A stretch of DNA of 64,000 bases from positions 6,262,001-6,326,000 of the forward strand of contig JAOVFP010000005.1 in the NCBI GenBank assembly GCA_025738555.1, written 5' to 3'. The notes under the pieces were generated by a model. The model was not told the DNA's origin. It was given only the letters and a program-made list of their open reading frames with translations, and did no database searches. Position numbers and translations under genes: made by a program. Below, in pieces: positions 11,088 to 21,938 of the stretch (position 1 is its first letter; the number at the start of each line of letters is the position of its first letter). This stretch comes from Cyathus striatus. Lineage: Eukaryota > Basidiomycota > Agaricomycetes > Agaricales > Nidulariaceae.

Positions 11088-12121
11088 TTACAATACATCA
11101 CTCCTCGTCTCAACCTTCATCCAGAAAATCCAGTGTCCGATGAAAAAGATCATCAAAATTGCCAAGGAGGCCCCAGCGATCAAAAGCGTCACCACATCCT
11201 CTTCTCCCAGTCCTAGCATACCATCCCCATTCGCACGTCTCCCACTCACACTCGACTCATAGACACGCGCTCTTCTTCCAGCCACGCCTCCAGCACCTCT
11301 TCACCGCCCACTATAATACTGCGCAGACGCGCAATGTCAGTCTGCGTAAGTGGTGTAGACTTGGATGTAATTGTAGCGTCCGGTACGAGGTCGACTCCAG
11401 TGCCTTCATCCGGGTCCCATATTCGACGTTGGAGAACTGTGAGCCAGGCTTAGTCTGGGTCGTCTAGGAAGTCAATGAGTTCTGTCAGAGTTGAGTGGGG
11501 GTGTGTTGAAGTTTCCCCGTTCTGATTTGGCGCTGTTGAGCCCGGGGAAGTGTCCATTTCGTCTTCGGTGTGGTCTTCTGGTGCGGTTAGGGACGCGGTG
11601 AGCGGGTATCAACATACTGCTCCTAGAACGTCGCCCGTTAGTCGGAGCATGTATGCTGTGCGTAGGCTTGTGCTAGAATCTGCGGGGGGAATTTGGAGGA
11701 TGAAGGAGAGGTGTCGGGCAGCTGAGAGGTAGGCGTGTAGTGTTTTGACTGAGGACGTTGATTGTGATCTATCATTTTACCACAATACAGAACTCATAAT
11801 CCCTGTACATAGATTATCTTCAGTCCCGTAAGAGGAAGAGATACCAAGCAGACGTACGTCATAATATCAAGAAATATCAGACAAAAACGAGAATCAATAC
11901 GACAATATAAAAACATATGTGAAAGCCATGAAAGGTCATCTAGTCGAAAGGAGTACAAACCGCTTCTTATATCCCCTCAGTTCCAGGAACTTCTCGTCTA
12001 GGTACGCTGTAAGCTGACGTTCTTGCACCGAGGTGAGCGGTCGTGTTAGGAGGGGTCTCTTGGGTGCGAAGCCATTGGTTTCGATAGGAGGTTTAAGAGA
12101 ACGAGGTATCTCTGGGGCCAT
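11088..12121 (-). pseudogene. Family H, copy II (broken)
   Basis: Exon 1 from ATG 12121 is still open and well conserved (MAPEIPRSLKPPIETNGF). The last exon carries an in-frame stop where the other copies read DLDQAWL (here DPD-stop-AWL, near 11450) and frameshifts toward the C-terminus, so the final helices are read in another frame. It lacks an LPMO neighbour, so the duplication here took only the family H part. Confidence 0.65.
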
Positions 12122-12265
12122 TGTAACTTTGAAGATAGATTTATCGTTGTTGACTCGTTGGTGTGGACAAGCAGATCCCTAAGCGAACTTTGTACATATT
12201 TCACAACACCTTCCACCAGCACGTGATCTCATCTATAGTATAAAAGCCCGACCCACTTTTTCACC

Positions 12266-12411
12266 TAGACCGGAAGCCGGTCGGTTACGTGAAAGCACGT
12301 GATATGAACGATTGAATCGTGTCGATATACCGACCGGTCCAACTCGTCGATTTTTAGCGTACTAAACCTTACGCGCAAGATGTTTCCTTTTTTGGATTTT
12401 CGAAGGCTCTC
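12266..12411 (+). repeat. Left terminal inverted repeat, 146 bp
   Basis: It is identical to the reverse complement of 13116-13261. It contains CACGTGAT and ACCGACCGGT palindromic pieces that could serve as transposase sites. Confidence 0.85.
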
Positions 12412-13115
12412 GCGCGTCATCCATCTCTCTTGAGTCTGGTCCATCTTTCCTTTTTACTTCCTCCTTCCTCCTTCCCCTCTTCCACAAGGCCCAATCTCTG
12501 CGAAATATGATACAGCATCGACATCCTAATGCGTTCTACTGCCAAATGGGTCTCCTACAAGCAAGAACTAGTTCTCAATCGTATCATTCAGCAGACCAGC
12601 CATAGTCTGTACATATGCGATGGTACGAGGCCTATAGTTGGCCATGCCCCACCAGCAAGATCCTTGGGCTGTATCAGGATATCTTATGGATACTAGGGAG
12701 GACATGGAGGAACAGGTAAAGGAGGAGTTGGAAGTTGGATATGCTGTTCTGTTGGATTTGACGGGGTGATGATGTCAGGTTTGTTCACTTTCAGTCTGAG
12801 TTTTTGTAGTTTATAGTGCTATAGTGTGGCCAAAATGTAGTAATAATATGTTTTTTGAAATGATTCTTCTGGTACACAAGAGTGTAATTCAGCCAGCAGT
12901 CTGTAGAACTGATGTAGTATACTACTGTACATGGTGAAGCCAAATTAATTCGCAATTTTTGGCTATTTTACTACCGTTTTCTCTTTTTTTCTTTAGTATC
13001 TTTAACTAAGGTATATCAAGAGGGTACATATGTATCGTAATTGGAGGAGGGGATGGTGATTATATGGTGTAAGTTAGAGGGGTGCAAGGCGAGACGGCGC
13101 GCAAGCAACTTGCGT

Positions 13116-13261
13116 GAGAGCCTTCGAAAATCCAAAAAAGGAAACATCTTGCGCGTAAGGTTTAGTACGCTAAAAATCGACGAGTTGGACCGGTCGGTAT
13201 ATCGACACGATTCAATCGTTCATATCACGTGCTTTCACGTAACCGACCGGCTTCCGGTCTA
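13116..13261 (-). repeat. Right terminal inverted repeat, 146 bp
   Basis: It is the reverse complement of the left end with no mismatch found by eye. Inside 13116 the two ends diverge completely. Confidence 0.85.
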
Positions 13262-13270
13262 TTTTTCACC

Positions 13271-13466
13271 TTTCTTCACCGTTGATGCAGCAGTCGTGTT
13301 GCACTTTGTGGTTGTCTTCCACGACCTTCGGAGTAACGGAGCGATGGGAGAGCGAACTCGTGGTATATATCCCGGTCTCGGCTGGGATGGGTATTGCGTG
13401 TCTTGGAAGAGGGAGTCTTTGGATTCTTTGGTTGTGCGGGATTTTTTACTGACAGCCGTTCTCTGA
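13271..13466. pseudogene. Two-strand conserved region, copy 2 (split by the transposon)
   Basis: It matches 7745-7941. The transposon separates it from the TATA/CACGTG region and from family H copy II. The minus-strand start is changed from ATG to ACG, and an indel near 13355 breaks the plus-strand frame. Confidence 0.4.
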
Positions 13467-13799
13467 AGGGATGAACAATTTATGTATTTTTATGGATATA
13501 TATTGTTGTGCGCTTTTGCTGATTGAAGGAATAAGATATTGGGATCTCATGGAACCGGAAGACAAGCTGATGTCGAATGTTGGAACTTTGCATTCTCTCC
13601 GATCACCGTTTATGCAATCGCGCACATTGACCGGACTTGCGTTGTCGCTGCGATAGCCTACGTCAGCATGTTGCGCCACTATACTCTAGGTTACTTATCA
13701 CTCTGCTTCTCTCTGGCCACCTAAGGGTGTGCTATAGCCTATCATAGACGGCAGCTAGATAGTAAGAGCTATGCCCATCTCATCTCCCTTCATCTTATT
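13467..13799. other. Partial duplicated spacer joining to methyltransferase relics
   Basis: The first 170 bases match the start of the spacer at 7942. Homology then ends, and a methyltransferase relic begins near 13800. No gene is seen. Confidence 0.4.
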
Positions 13800-14415
13800 T
13801 CCAGATCCATAAGAGCAAGGAGAACGGGCTCAAACATGCATTTGTATGCGATATACACGCATCACAACTTCCAGACATCTCCCAGATAACCATCACGTTT
13901 GAGTAAACGCGATCCTCCGGCCGTAATTGCAGGAGTGCCGTGCGTTCTGAATGCTGGAGGAAGATTCGTTGGCGAGATGGAGGCTTCACGAACTGCATAG
14001 GTGTGTATCGTGTTGCCTTTAAGTGCAGAGAGGCTAACAACCTAACCAGGTCTACGATCAGCGCTCCAAGAGCCTCTAAAGTACAGAGGCTATGATTTCA
14101 AGGAGCTGGATCCTTGGTATTTCCCATCGGCTGAAGACTATACAAAGGTCAATTCAGTGCTCAAACTATCGACGTGGCATAGCACTAACTAGCGACATAG
14201 TTGCTCGCTGCTGAAGGTTTCAAAGTACAGTATGCAGCCTTAGTTCCACGCGTAACGCCTCTGCGAACGGGGATCTACGAGTGGCTACAGATGTTTGCAA
14301 GAGGATCTGTCTTTTGAAATTTCAAGGAAGAAGAAGCGGATAAGATTTTGAGAGAAGTCGAGGACAAGCTACGTATCGATTGCCAGGATTCCAATGGGGG
14401 ATGGGCGATGGTGTA
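13800..14415 (+). pseudogene. Methyltransferase pseudogene, exons 2-4
   Basis: It starts within the intron-1/exon-2 region and resembles the pseudogene at 2463 more than the intact gene. A deletion near 13902 removes the DVVFSNAALHW segment, and exon 4 has a stop after RGSVF. Exon 1, with SAM motif I, is absent. Confidence 0.7.
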
Positions 14416-14639
14416 AGTGAGGCTAAGATTTGTGGCAGTAAACCAGTAGTAGAATCGAAAGTATCGTAACGGTAAATGTCGATCTGCGACAGTGACATAA
14501 ACTGCTATTGCATGAGAAAAGGAGAAACGATGGGTAAGTAAGATCCTAGAGTAAAAGAAAAGGGGTAAATGACGGCAGGCACTGGTTAAGGTAAAGTAAA
14601 TTCATACGCAAGACAGGACACCAGGAGATGGCATTTGCG

Positions 14640-15165
14640 CTGATGCACAAGTGATCCTTTGGCTGCCATCTCGGGGGAACGTCGCATTCTAAAGAGCACA
14701 GGACGGTTCATTGACGAAGGTGGTTTTATAGACTTATACGTATTATGTGTCTTCTCGAGTACAAATCCAAGATGAAAGCAGAGATTATCCGGGTGTGCGC
14801 TCAGCGCCCCACGAACCTCTAAGGCGTTGAAGGTATAGGCTCCACCTACCGAAGACCATACAGATATGACAGTTAAACGCCCAAGTTGTCGACATGGTAT
14901 AGCACTGACTGGTGACAATTGATATGGCTTCTCATTCCTGATAACTCCAAGGTGGGGAATGCAACCTAGATTCTACGCGTACATCTCTACCAACAGCCAT
15001 CCAAGGCCACCTCCCATTTTCCGAAATATCAAAGAAGTTAGACGAGAGGCCGCGAGCGCGAGACTAAGTAAGACCAGCTTCTCTTCAAGGATTCCAGTGG
15101 GAACTGAACCAGATGTATGCCAAATACGACGTGTGGTTGTAAAGCGTGTGGATGTCGAAATTTGA
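14640..15165 (+). pseudogene. Methyltransferase relic, second copy of the 3620-4140 relic
   Basis: It is closely similar to 3620-4140 in sequence and order, including its stops, so it was copied after it had decayed. It is followed by the same 300-bp segment that leads into the LPMO gene. Confidence 0.6.
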
Positions 15166-15499
15166 GTACTTGAGTTCATATCTATGTTGGTGAATCTTTG
15201 ACGTGGAACATTTTTGGACTATTTCCAGTGAAAAGATACGACTGTGTTGTGAAAGAGGGTTTGAACCAAGCGACCTCTGTCACGGTCACAGTCATAAGTG
15301 TGACAAGTAACCATACAGTAAGTCTCTTACATCGGAACTCCAACAACTCCAATTTCACTCTGCGTGTACTTGAAAAATTACGAATGCAACTAACCACACC
15401 ATTTCACATCTTACCACCGAAACCGCTGGAAGACCCTAGAGGGAAGGATTTGAATTTCAGTCTTGGGATGCCATTGATTGTGCGGATCGGAAGGAGATG

Positions 15500-15694
15500 G
15501 CATAAAAAGTTTAAGTATCGCTTGCCCCTCCCTCTCTTACGTCCTCCGTCCTCCCCTCCGCTCTTTTCAGCCTTCCGCTCTTTAGCTCGTTCCCTCCCAG
15601 GGCCGGCGCCCACATTCTTTAATTCTTCTCTACGACCTCCTCAATTCGCAACACCCTTCGACTTTCTTAGTTTTACGCGCAAATCTTATCAACC
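15500..15694 (+). promoter_or_regulatory. Promoter of the intact LPMO gene
   Basis: ATAAAAA at 15502-15508 is a plausible TATA box. It is followed by a long CT-rich tract (about 15525-15600), common at fungal core promoters, and the ATG is at 15695. This whole segment is absent from LPMO copies I and III. Confidence 0.45.
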
Positions 15695-17737
15695 ATGCGC
15701 ACATCCTCTACATCGACGCTCGTCGTCGCATCTGCCCTCTTTGGGGTAGCCAATGCCCACTTGGCAGCATGGCACAAGGGCATGTTCTGTCTCAACGTGC
15801 GTCTTCTCTCCAATCCCTTATCGCGCTCGAAACTAAATTTTTGAAATAGGGCTCAACGGGCATAGTAGACTTGAACACTGCAAGCCCTGTAACGCCCCTC
15901 TACCAACTCTCCAAGAATGACTGGTGGTGTACGTCCCCCCCTCCATTGTACATTGTTCAACATGGCTTATCATGATCATTATTCGGTTCATTTTAGTCCA
16001 CCACATCAACGGGGTAAGCGCCCGTGTTCAACCAACCATCACCATCAACTTTTTTCCTGACATTTTCTGACATTTCTGTTGTTGATGACAGTGCGACAAC
16101 TTTCCCCCTGCAGACGGCGACTTTCTAGAACTGTAAGTATCCATCCATCCCTGCATTCCCTTACACCCAACTGACAAATGTGAAACAGACCTGCGGGAGG
16201 AGACTTTACGGTTGAGATTGCGTCTAACCGTGCTAAGACCACGCTGTCGTACAACGGCATCTACACGTCTGACTGGCCTGATGGTTCTACCTACCCCGAG
16301 GACTACGTGCGTCCCCCTTCCCTTATACTTGATTCACCCCCGTCTTGAATTCTAATCGGACAATTGTAGAACGTCCCATCATGCATTACATCACCTAACA
16401 GTGAGCTAACCCTTTCCCAAATTCCACTATACACCATATTCACGTATACATTACCAGTGCACACGCAGAACCAGTCCATGGCAGCCGGAACTGCATTCGC
16501 CATCTCCTACGTTGTACGTCCTACACTTGTCTTGGAATCAGCGCCCGTGCTGATGTTGTTTTGCAGAGCGACATTAAACAAGTAACACCTGATAATCTTG
16601 CAGTATTCAGTGTTCGTTACCAGTACGTCTTTTTTCTTAATTCCGCGAGCTAGAACTGAAAAATCTAAAGCACACCATGGAAACGCGTAACATCGTATTC
16701 CGTTCCAGCAGCAATGCCCGCATGCCCCGACGGAGGATGTATCTGTGCCGTACGTCCCCCTCCCCACCCCCCTCCCCCCTTCCTAACCACATTAAACACA
16801 GTGGGGATGGGTCCCAAACGGCTGCGGCCAACCAAACATATACCACCAAGCCTTCAAATGCAAAGTAACAGGCGCAACATCCACAGCACCCATCGCATCG
16901 CCCAAGCCTCCGGTATGGTGCGAAGACGACCCAAGTAAATGCGTTACTGGGGCCAAACAGATGATTTATTGGAATCAGCAGGATGGGAATAATATTGAAG
17001 TTGATGGGTATGATTTGAGTGGGGAGTTTAAGAGTCCGGTGTATAATTCAAAGTGTGGGTTTGCGGATGGTGCACAGAATGATATTTTTGGGAGTGGGTC
17101 GGGTAGTAGGACTTCGAGCAGTGGATCCTCTGCCTCATCTGCCTCTGCCTCTCCTGCCTCTTCGTCAAGCAGTGGATCTTCGAGTAGTGGATCGTCAAGT
17201 GGATCGTCTGGCAGCGATTCTTCCAACGCCTCAGGAAGCTTGAGTCCCAGCTCTGCCTCCCCTGCCTCTGCCTCCTCTTCCAGCTCCTCTTCTGCCTCCC
17301 CTAGCGCAGTAGTGGCAGCAGCAGCAAATGACCCTCCCATCTCATCTACCACCTCTTCCCCCTCTAGTTCATCCAGCTCCAGCTCCAATTCCAATAATCT
17401 CAACCCTGGCTCTAGCTCTAGCTCCAGCCCTTCCTCCAGCCCCTCCGCATCGCTTCCTTCAACATCCTCTACTTCAAGACCCTCTACTTCTTCCACCCCA
17501 ACTTCGCCCACTCTATCTACCTCATCCGCCCCCTCCGTCTCAGCTACATCAAGCAAAAGTAACGCAGGGCAATGCAAGCACCAGCACCGCCAGCGCCGCC
17601 GTCGGTCTCCCGTGCCCGAGCCTGAACCTGCTCCCGTCCCTGCTCCTGCTCCGGAGCCAGTGGCAATTTCCCCCCCTCAGAACCTCGTATCTAGGATGAG
17701 GCAGTACCACAGGAGAGCAGCTTCTCATTCTTGGTAG
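15695..17737 (+). CDS. Secreted AA14-like lytic polysaccharide monooxygenase, intact, ten exons
   Basis: Ten exons (15695-15796, 15850-15928, 15997-16013, 16092-16132, 16189-16306, 16370-16400, 16458-16513, 16567-16622, 16671-16749, 16802-17737) join in frame to give 504 residues. A signal peptide of 21 residues ends in GVANA, so the mature protein begins [10 protein letters not shown], with the His expected to form half of the copper brace. AA14-like signatures follow: [43 protein letters not shown] and [11 protein letters not shown]. Family members act oxidatively on xylan bound to cellulose; here this is inferred. After about residue 300 comes a long Ser/Ala/Pro-rich, probably O-glycosylated tail ending in basic QHRQRRRR and PAPAPEP stretches, with no cellulose-binding module or evident anchor signal. 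Assignment to AA14 rather than a sister family rests on motif recognition. Confidence 0.8.
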
Positions 17738-18244
17738 ATTCCCCCTCCCAGTTCGCAGCTCATTAATCCCGGCCAGACTGGGGTTGATCGTGCCGTGCAT
17801 GTATTTATTGGGCTTGGGGAGCTGGATTCTATTACCTCCTGCCTTTCCTCTAGGTTATCACGGCGCCACGCGCTTCCTGCTTATCATCTCTCTGCTGAAT
17901 TCGTCATAGCTCGCATCTTGACGATGTCAGAGGCTGCGCCTCTGTATACCCCTCCCTCCCTGTTACCTTACCACCTCCCGTGGTGTTTCCTAGATGCTTT
18001 TATTATCCTAGATCCCGTTTTTCTCTCGACTTGAAGGTGTCTATCCGTGGACCGGATCAGGTTGTGCTGTATTGTACTTAACTAGGCTAGTTAGGATACT
18101 TACTGATACCTTTCTTGTTGTTGTGCATCTATTGGATAGGTGATGTAGTTAATGGTTGTTCATTCTTTTTTGGTGTGATATGTGAGGGCGAATATTTGAA
18201 TGAGAAATAGAAATACATTACAATGGTCATAGACAGGGCTAAAG
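17738..18244. other. Region between the LPMO gene and family H copy III
   Basis: This duplicated flank matches 6046-6577 and 40420-40940. No gene is seen. Confidence 0.45.
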
Positions 18245-19294
18245 CTACAATACATCGCTTCTCGGCTCAACTTCCCCCGCAAACCCACCCAAAAAATCCA
18301 GCGTCCGATGGAAAAGTTCATCAAAATAGCCAAGGAGGCCCCAGCGATCAAGAAGCGTCGCCACATTCTCCTCTCCTAGTCCTAGTACACCATCCATCCC
18401 ATTCGCGCGTCTCCCACTCCGACTCATAGACACACGCTCTTCTTCCAGCCACACCTCAAGCACCTCTTCCCCACCCACTATAATACTGCGCAGACGCGCT
18501 ATATCAGTCTGTGTGAGTGGTGTAGACTTGTATGTAACGTCCAGGACGAGGTCGACTCCAGTGCCTTCATCCGGGTCCCATAGTTGACGTTGGAGAACTG
18601 CGAGCCAGGCTTGATCCAGGTCGCCTAGTAAGTCAATGAGTTCTGTGAGAGTTGAGCGGGGGTCTGCTTCTAAGGCTGCTGGTGTATTCACGTTTGGCAT
18701 TGTTGAATCCGGGGAAGTGTCCATTGCGTCTTCGGTGAGGTCTTCTGGGGCAGTTGGGGAGGCGGTGAGAGGGTATCTGCATACTGCTCCGAGAACGTCG
18801 CCTGTTAGTCGGAGCATGTATGTTGTGCGTAGGCTTGTGCTGGGATCCACGGGGGGAATTTGGAGGATGAAGGAAAGGAGGTGTCGGGCGGCTGACAAGT
18901 AGGCATGTAGTGTTTTAACTGAGGACGTTGGTTGTGATCTATCATTTCACCACAATACAGAATTGATAATCCCTGTACATAGATTCTCTTCAGTCCTGTA
19001 AGAGAAAGAGATACCAAGCAGACGTACGTCATAATATCAAGAAATACCAGACAAAAGCGAGAATCAATACGACAATATAAAAACATACGTGAAAGCCATG
19101 AAAGATCATGCACTCGAAAGGAGTACAAACCGCTTCTTATATCCCCTCGTCAGTTCCAGGAACTTTTCGTCTAGGTATGTTGTAAGCCGACGTTCTTGCG
19201 CCGAGGTGAGCGGTCGTGTTCGGAGGGGTTTCTTTGATGCGAAGCCATTGATTTCGACAGGAGGTTCAAGAGGACGAGGTATCTCTTGGGTCAT
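18245..19294 (-). CDS. Family H conserved protein, copy III (best preserved)
   Basis: Exon 1 is 19294-19131 (54 codons plus two bases; MTQEIPRPLEP to RGYKK) with donor GTTTGT. The last exon is 18918-18245 (224 codons including stop). A 32-nt middle exon ending near 18955 would keep the frame and encode RIYVQGLSILY; this is a proposal, since the donor GTGGTG is weak. The protein would be about 290 residues: helical blocks around YLDEKFLEL, LSAARHLLSFILQI, LRLTGDVLGAV, LGDLDQAWLAVLQR and DLLDRWGLLGYFDELFHR, separated by an acidic linker. No catalytic motif or localisation signal is seen. The repeated head-to-tail pairing with the LPMO gene reflects block duplication rather than a known functional link. 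Confidence 0.55.
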
Positions 19295-19429
19295 TGTAAG
19301 TTTGCAGATAGATTTGTCGTCGTCGTCGTTGGCGGTGTGGAGAAGCAGATCCCTAAGCGGACTTTGTACATATTTCTTCATATCTTCCACCTACACGTGA
19401 TCTCACCTATAGAAACCCGACCCGCTTTT

Positions 19430-19627
19430 TCACCGTTCTTCACCGTCGATGCAGCAGTCGTGTTGCACTCTGTGGTTATCTTTACGACTTTCGGAGTAAC
19501 GGAGCGATGGGAGAACGAACTCGTGCGTATCTATCCCGGTCTCGACTTGGATGGGTATTGCGTGTCTTGGAAGAGGGAGTCTTTGGATTCTTTGGTTGTG
19601 CGGAATTTTTTTTACTGACAGCCATTC
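19430..19627. pseudogene. Two-strand conserved region, copy 3, cut by the gypsy element
   Basis: It matches 7745-7932. The plus-strand frame is broken near 19480 (stop after WLSLRLSE). The minus-strand start MAVSKK is still present at its right edge. The retrotransposon inserted 5 bases upstream of that start, so downstream sequence resumes at 29240. Confidence 0.4.
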
Positions 19628-20683
19628 TGTGACGCTAGCGTGACCGAAGTAACGGTATCGTCACACGAGAGAAGAGAGAAGCTTAGATGAGCAATAGACT
19701 GTTTAAGTGCTATCGTCGTTAAAACCTGGAGAGAGAAGTACAGGACTACCTAGGGGGTTTATATACCTGTAGACTAGTGAGGCTGTACACTACTGGAACA
19801 TCTATCTACTACTCCAGGAATAAGAATAGGGGAAGTCAAACCTAGGTGTTTTGTGGTGCCAAGAAAATGATTATAGTGTGTGAATATTATTTTGTATTGT
19901 CCTAGGTTTGACAACCCCTGATACAAATGAATGTAAAATGAAGACAGCTAATACTTGGTCTTAGTGGAGTTAAGTTGGAGAATGAACTCTGTTGATATGA
20001 GCTGAATGGACAATGTTCTGTGATTGTAGATTAATCATTAGATAGAGATTGTGTTTTCCACTACTCCCACAATGATTCCTTTAACCATGCCTCACATATC
20101 TGAACAACAGCAACATGAAAAGGCACTATTAGAAGTATTTATGGTATATACTGTAGCTGAAGAAGAGGCTAGATTAACATGGTGTTTGTATGAACTTGAG
20201 TGGATGCTGGGGGCTTGCAAGGTTTACTGGTATCCAGTGTGGCTCTTAGAGACAAGAGTTGTTCTTCAAAAGATTGAAGTGGTTGTTGAGTCGTAGAAGA
20301 TGTGTTAATGAGAGGAAAAGGGAGCTCAGCCATGTATTAGAGATTGTACCATAGAGCAATTACAAGGTAAATGTATTATTACCATTGGTGTCATTGAGCA
20401 ATGTGGAACAAACAGTGACGGGAAAATTCAAATTCCAAGTCACTGACTGAGTGCTTACTTGGATCTTGCAATGATACAGGAATTAAAACCGTCAGCTGTA
20501 CCTGTGGGAAGTTATTTCATTTCATGGTTTGATTGTATTGTAGTTTTGTATTGCCAGGTTTGACTTCCCCTAATGAGTGAGATGGCACGGTATAAGTATA
20601 TAGAGGGAAGATGTATATGGTGGTAAAGTCACGTGAGATCGGACTTTACACATCTGTAACTAGTCAGTCGCAGAACCACTACA
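19628..20683 (-). repeat. 3' LTR (left side), interrupted by a DNA transposon
   Basis: Without the nested element and one copy of its target duplication it is 309 bp. It differs from the right LTR by ten substitutions, all at CpG sites, and by an 11-bp tandem unit (ACTAGTCACAA type) absent here. Confidence 0.9.
19825..20574. mobile_element. Non-autonomous DNA transposon nested in the LTR, 3-bp target duplication
   Basis: The element spans 19828-20571 (744 bp). Its ends are perfect 16-bp inverted repeats starting AGGGGAAGTCAAACCT, and AAT lies on both sides; the uninterrupted right LTR shows the empty site AAGAATGAG. A 3-bp duplication suits PIF/Harbinger or CACTA superfamilies rather than Tc1/mariner. 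A plus-strand frame at 20051-20296 (MPHISEQQQHEKALLEVFMV region) could be a fragment of a captured or parental gene; I cannot identify it. Confidence 0.75.
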
Positions 20684-21938
20684 TATGCCCTCCTCATTGG
20701 TTAGAATAACAGATGAATTATAAAACAAGGGGATGGGGTCGTCTGTTCCCTTTCTTGTTGCCATGAGTTGGGTAAGGATCATAGTGGGGTTTCTTATGGG
20801 GTTGAGAGCCGTCCTCAACATTATGTTGAGACTTGTAGAAGCATTGTTCCATAATGCTAAGTTGTTCTTTGTCAAGAGTACCATCAGGTAGAATGAGTCA
20901 TAAGTTCCTTAATTGGTCATAAATGTGCGGATCCGTTTTCTTGTGAGCATCTTGGATCCTGATGCCACCAGGTCCGCTTGCAGCTGGTGAAGGCAATATC
21001 CATCAGTTAAGGTCTGGATTGAATGTAATGAATTTGCTTCTGGATTCTGGATGGGCATTGAAGATGGTTGCAAAGTCTTGGTAGCCAAGAGGTATGGGTC
21101 CCCATCATTTATGATGAACAAGGGAGTTGAACTTGAGATAAGAGATGACCATGTACAGGTTGACTGAGAATATGTTTTCATGTTGGTCTTTTATGAACCA
21201 AATGTCAATGTTGGTGTTGTTGAGAAAGCTCTGTACTCCGGAGTCTGCGAATTTTGGTTGTGCTGATGAAATTCAAAGTTCCTCATTGTGTACATAGGAC
21301 ACGCTGAAGGAAACTGGTGCAGGAGTGGAAGAGGTGAGGTTGGAGTTGGATGGTGGTCGAGGTGCTATGTGATTATGTGTTGGGAGTGTAGTGGATGTTG
21401 CTGTATTGATCACCAGATTGGAGGGATGTGTCACTTTAGGGATGTGTGGTAGCGAGTGTATGATTTCATGAGTGGGAGTTGCTGTATCTGCAGTGGTAAT
21501 AGCACCATTGCTTGACTCGGGCACTTGGTGTTCGGCTGCAGTAGAACTCATGTTCTCGAGTTTAGAAGCTAGTAGAGTTACAGCTTTTAGGTGAGTGTAT
21601 AGTCTGTGTAGGAAGATTATGGGCACACCATCTTCCATAGGGATGTTGTCATCCAGGGTTAGATTGTTTACTCCCTTATCGAGTGTGGAGGGATTTTCTG
21701 AGCATACATCGTTTTTCAGTGAGAGTGGGGAAGATGAGCTGGCTTCAGTATTGTCAGTCATGTCAGTATTTTGGTCTTGACCAAATGAGTTATAGTAGGA
21801 CTTTGATGTGTAAGAATAGGGTGAAGGGTCTGATGAAGGGGATTGGTCAGTTATATATATGTGTCCTAAAGAAATTTGAGCCTCATCTGGAATTACTCCA
21901 GTGCCAGGCAGCAATTCTGAGATATTGTCGATTCCTAG
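20684..21938 (-). other. C-terminal extension after the chromodomain and 3' non-coding part of the gypsy element
   Basis: On the minus strand the polyprotein frame continues for more than 200 residues beyond the chromodomain to a stop at 21273. This stretch is rich in Ser, Thr and Asn. A further frame (21181-20909) follows. Nothing here matches an envelope or any domain I recognise. Confidence 0.4.

Larger units (their letters stand above)
12257..13270. mobile_element. Mutator-like non-autonomous DNA transposon with 9-bp target duplication
   Basis: The element spans 12266-13261 (996 bp). Its ends are perfect 146-bp inverted repeats (12266-12411 and 13116-13261), starting TAGACCGGAAGCCGGTCGG. 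It is flanked on both sides by TTTTTCACC, and the three homologous unoccupied sites (7737, 19425, 42118) carry this motif only once (as TTTTTCACC or a near variant). Long inverted repeats with a 9-bp duplication are typical of the Mutator/MULE superfamily. No transposase is encoded inside, so it depends on an autonomous partner elsewhere. Identical ends mean a recent insertion. Confidence 0.85.

Noticed and set aside
12412..13115. Transposase inside the Mutator-like element
   Set aside because: No open frame of useful length and no DDE-type motifs are visible; the element is non-autonomous.
20909..21181. Envelope-like or extra gene at the gypsy 3' end
   Set aside because: The frame is short with no signal peptide, membrane segment or Cys pattern; more likely decayed pol extension.
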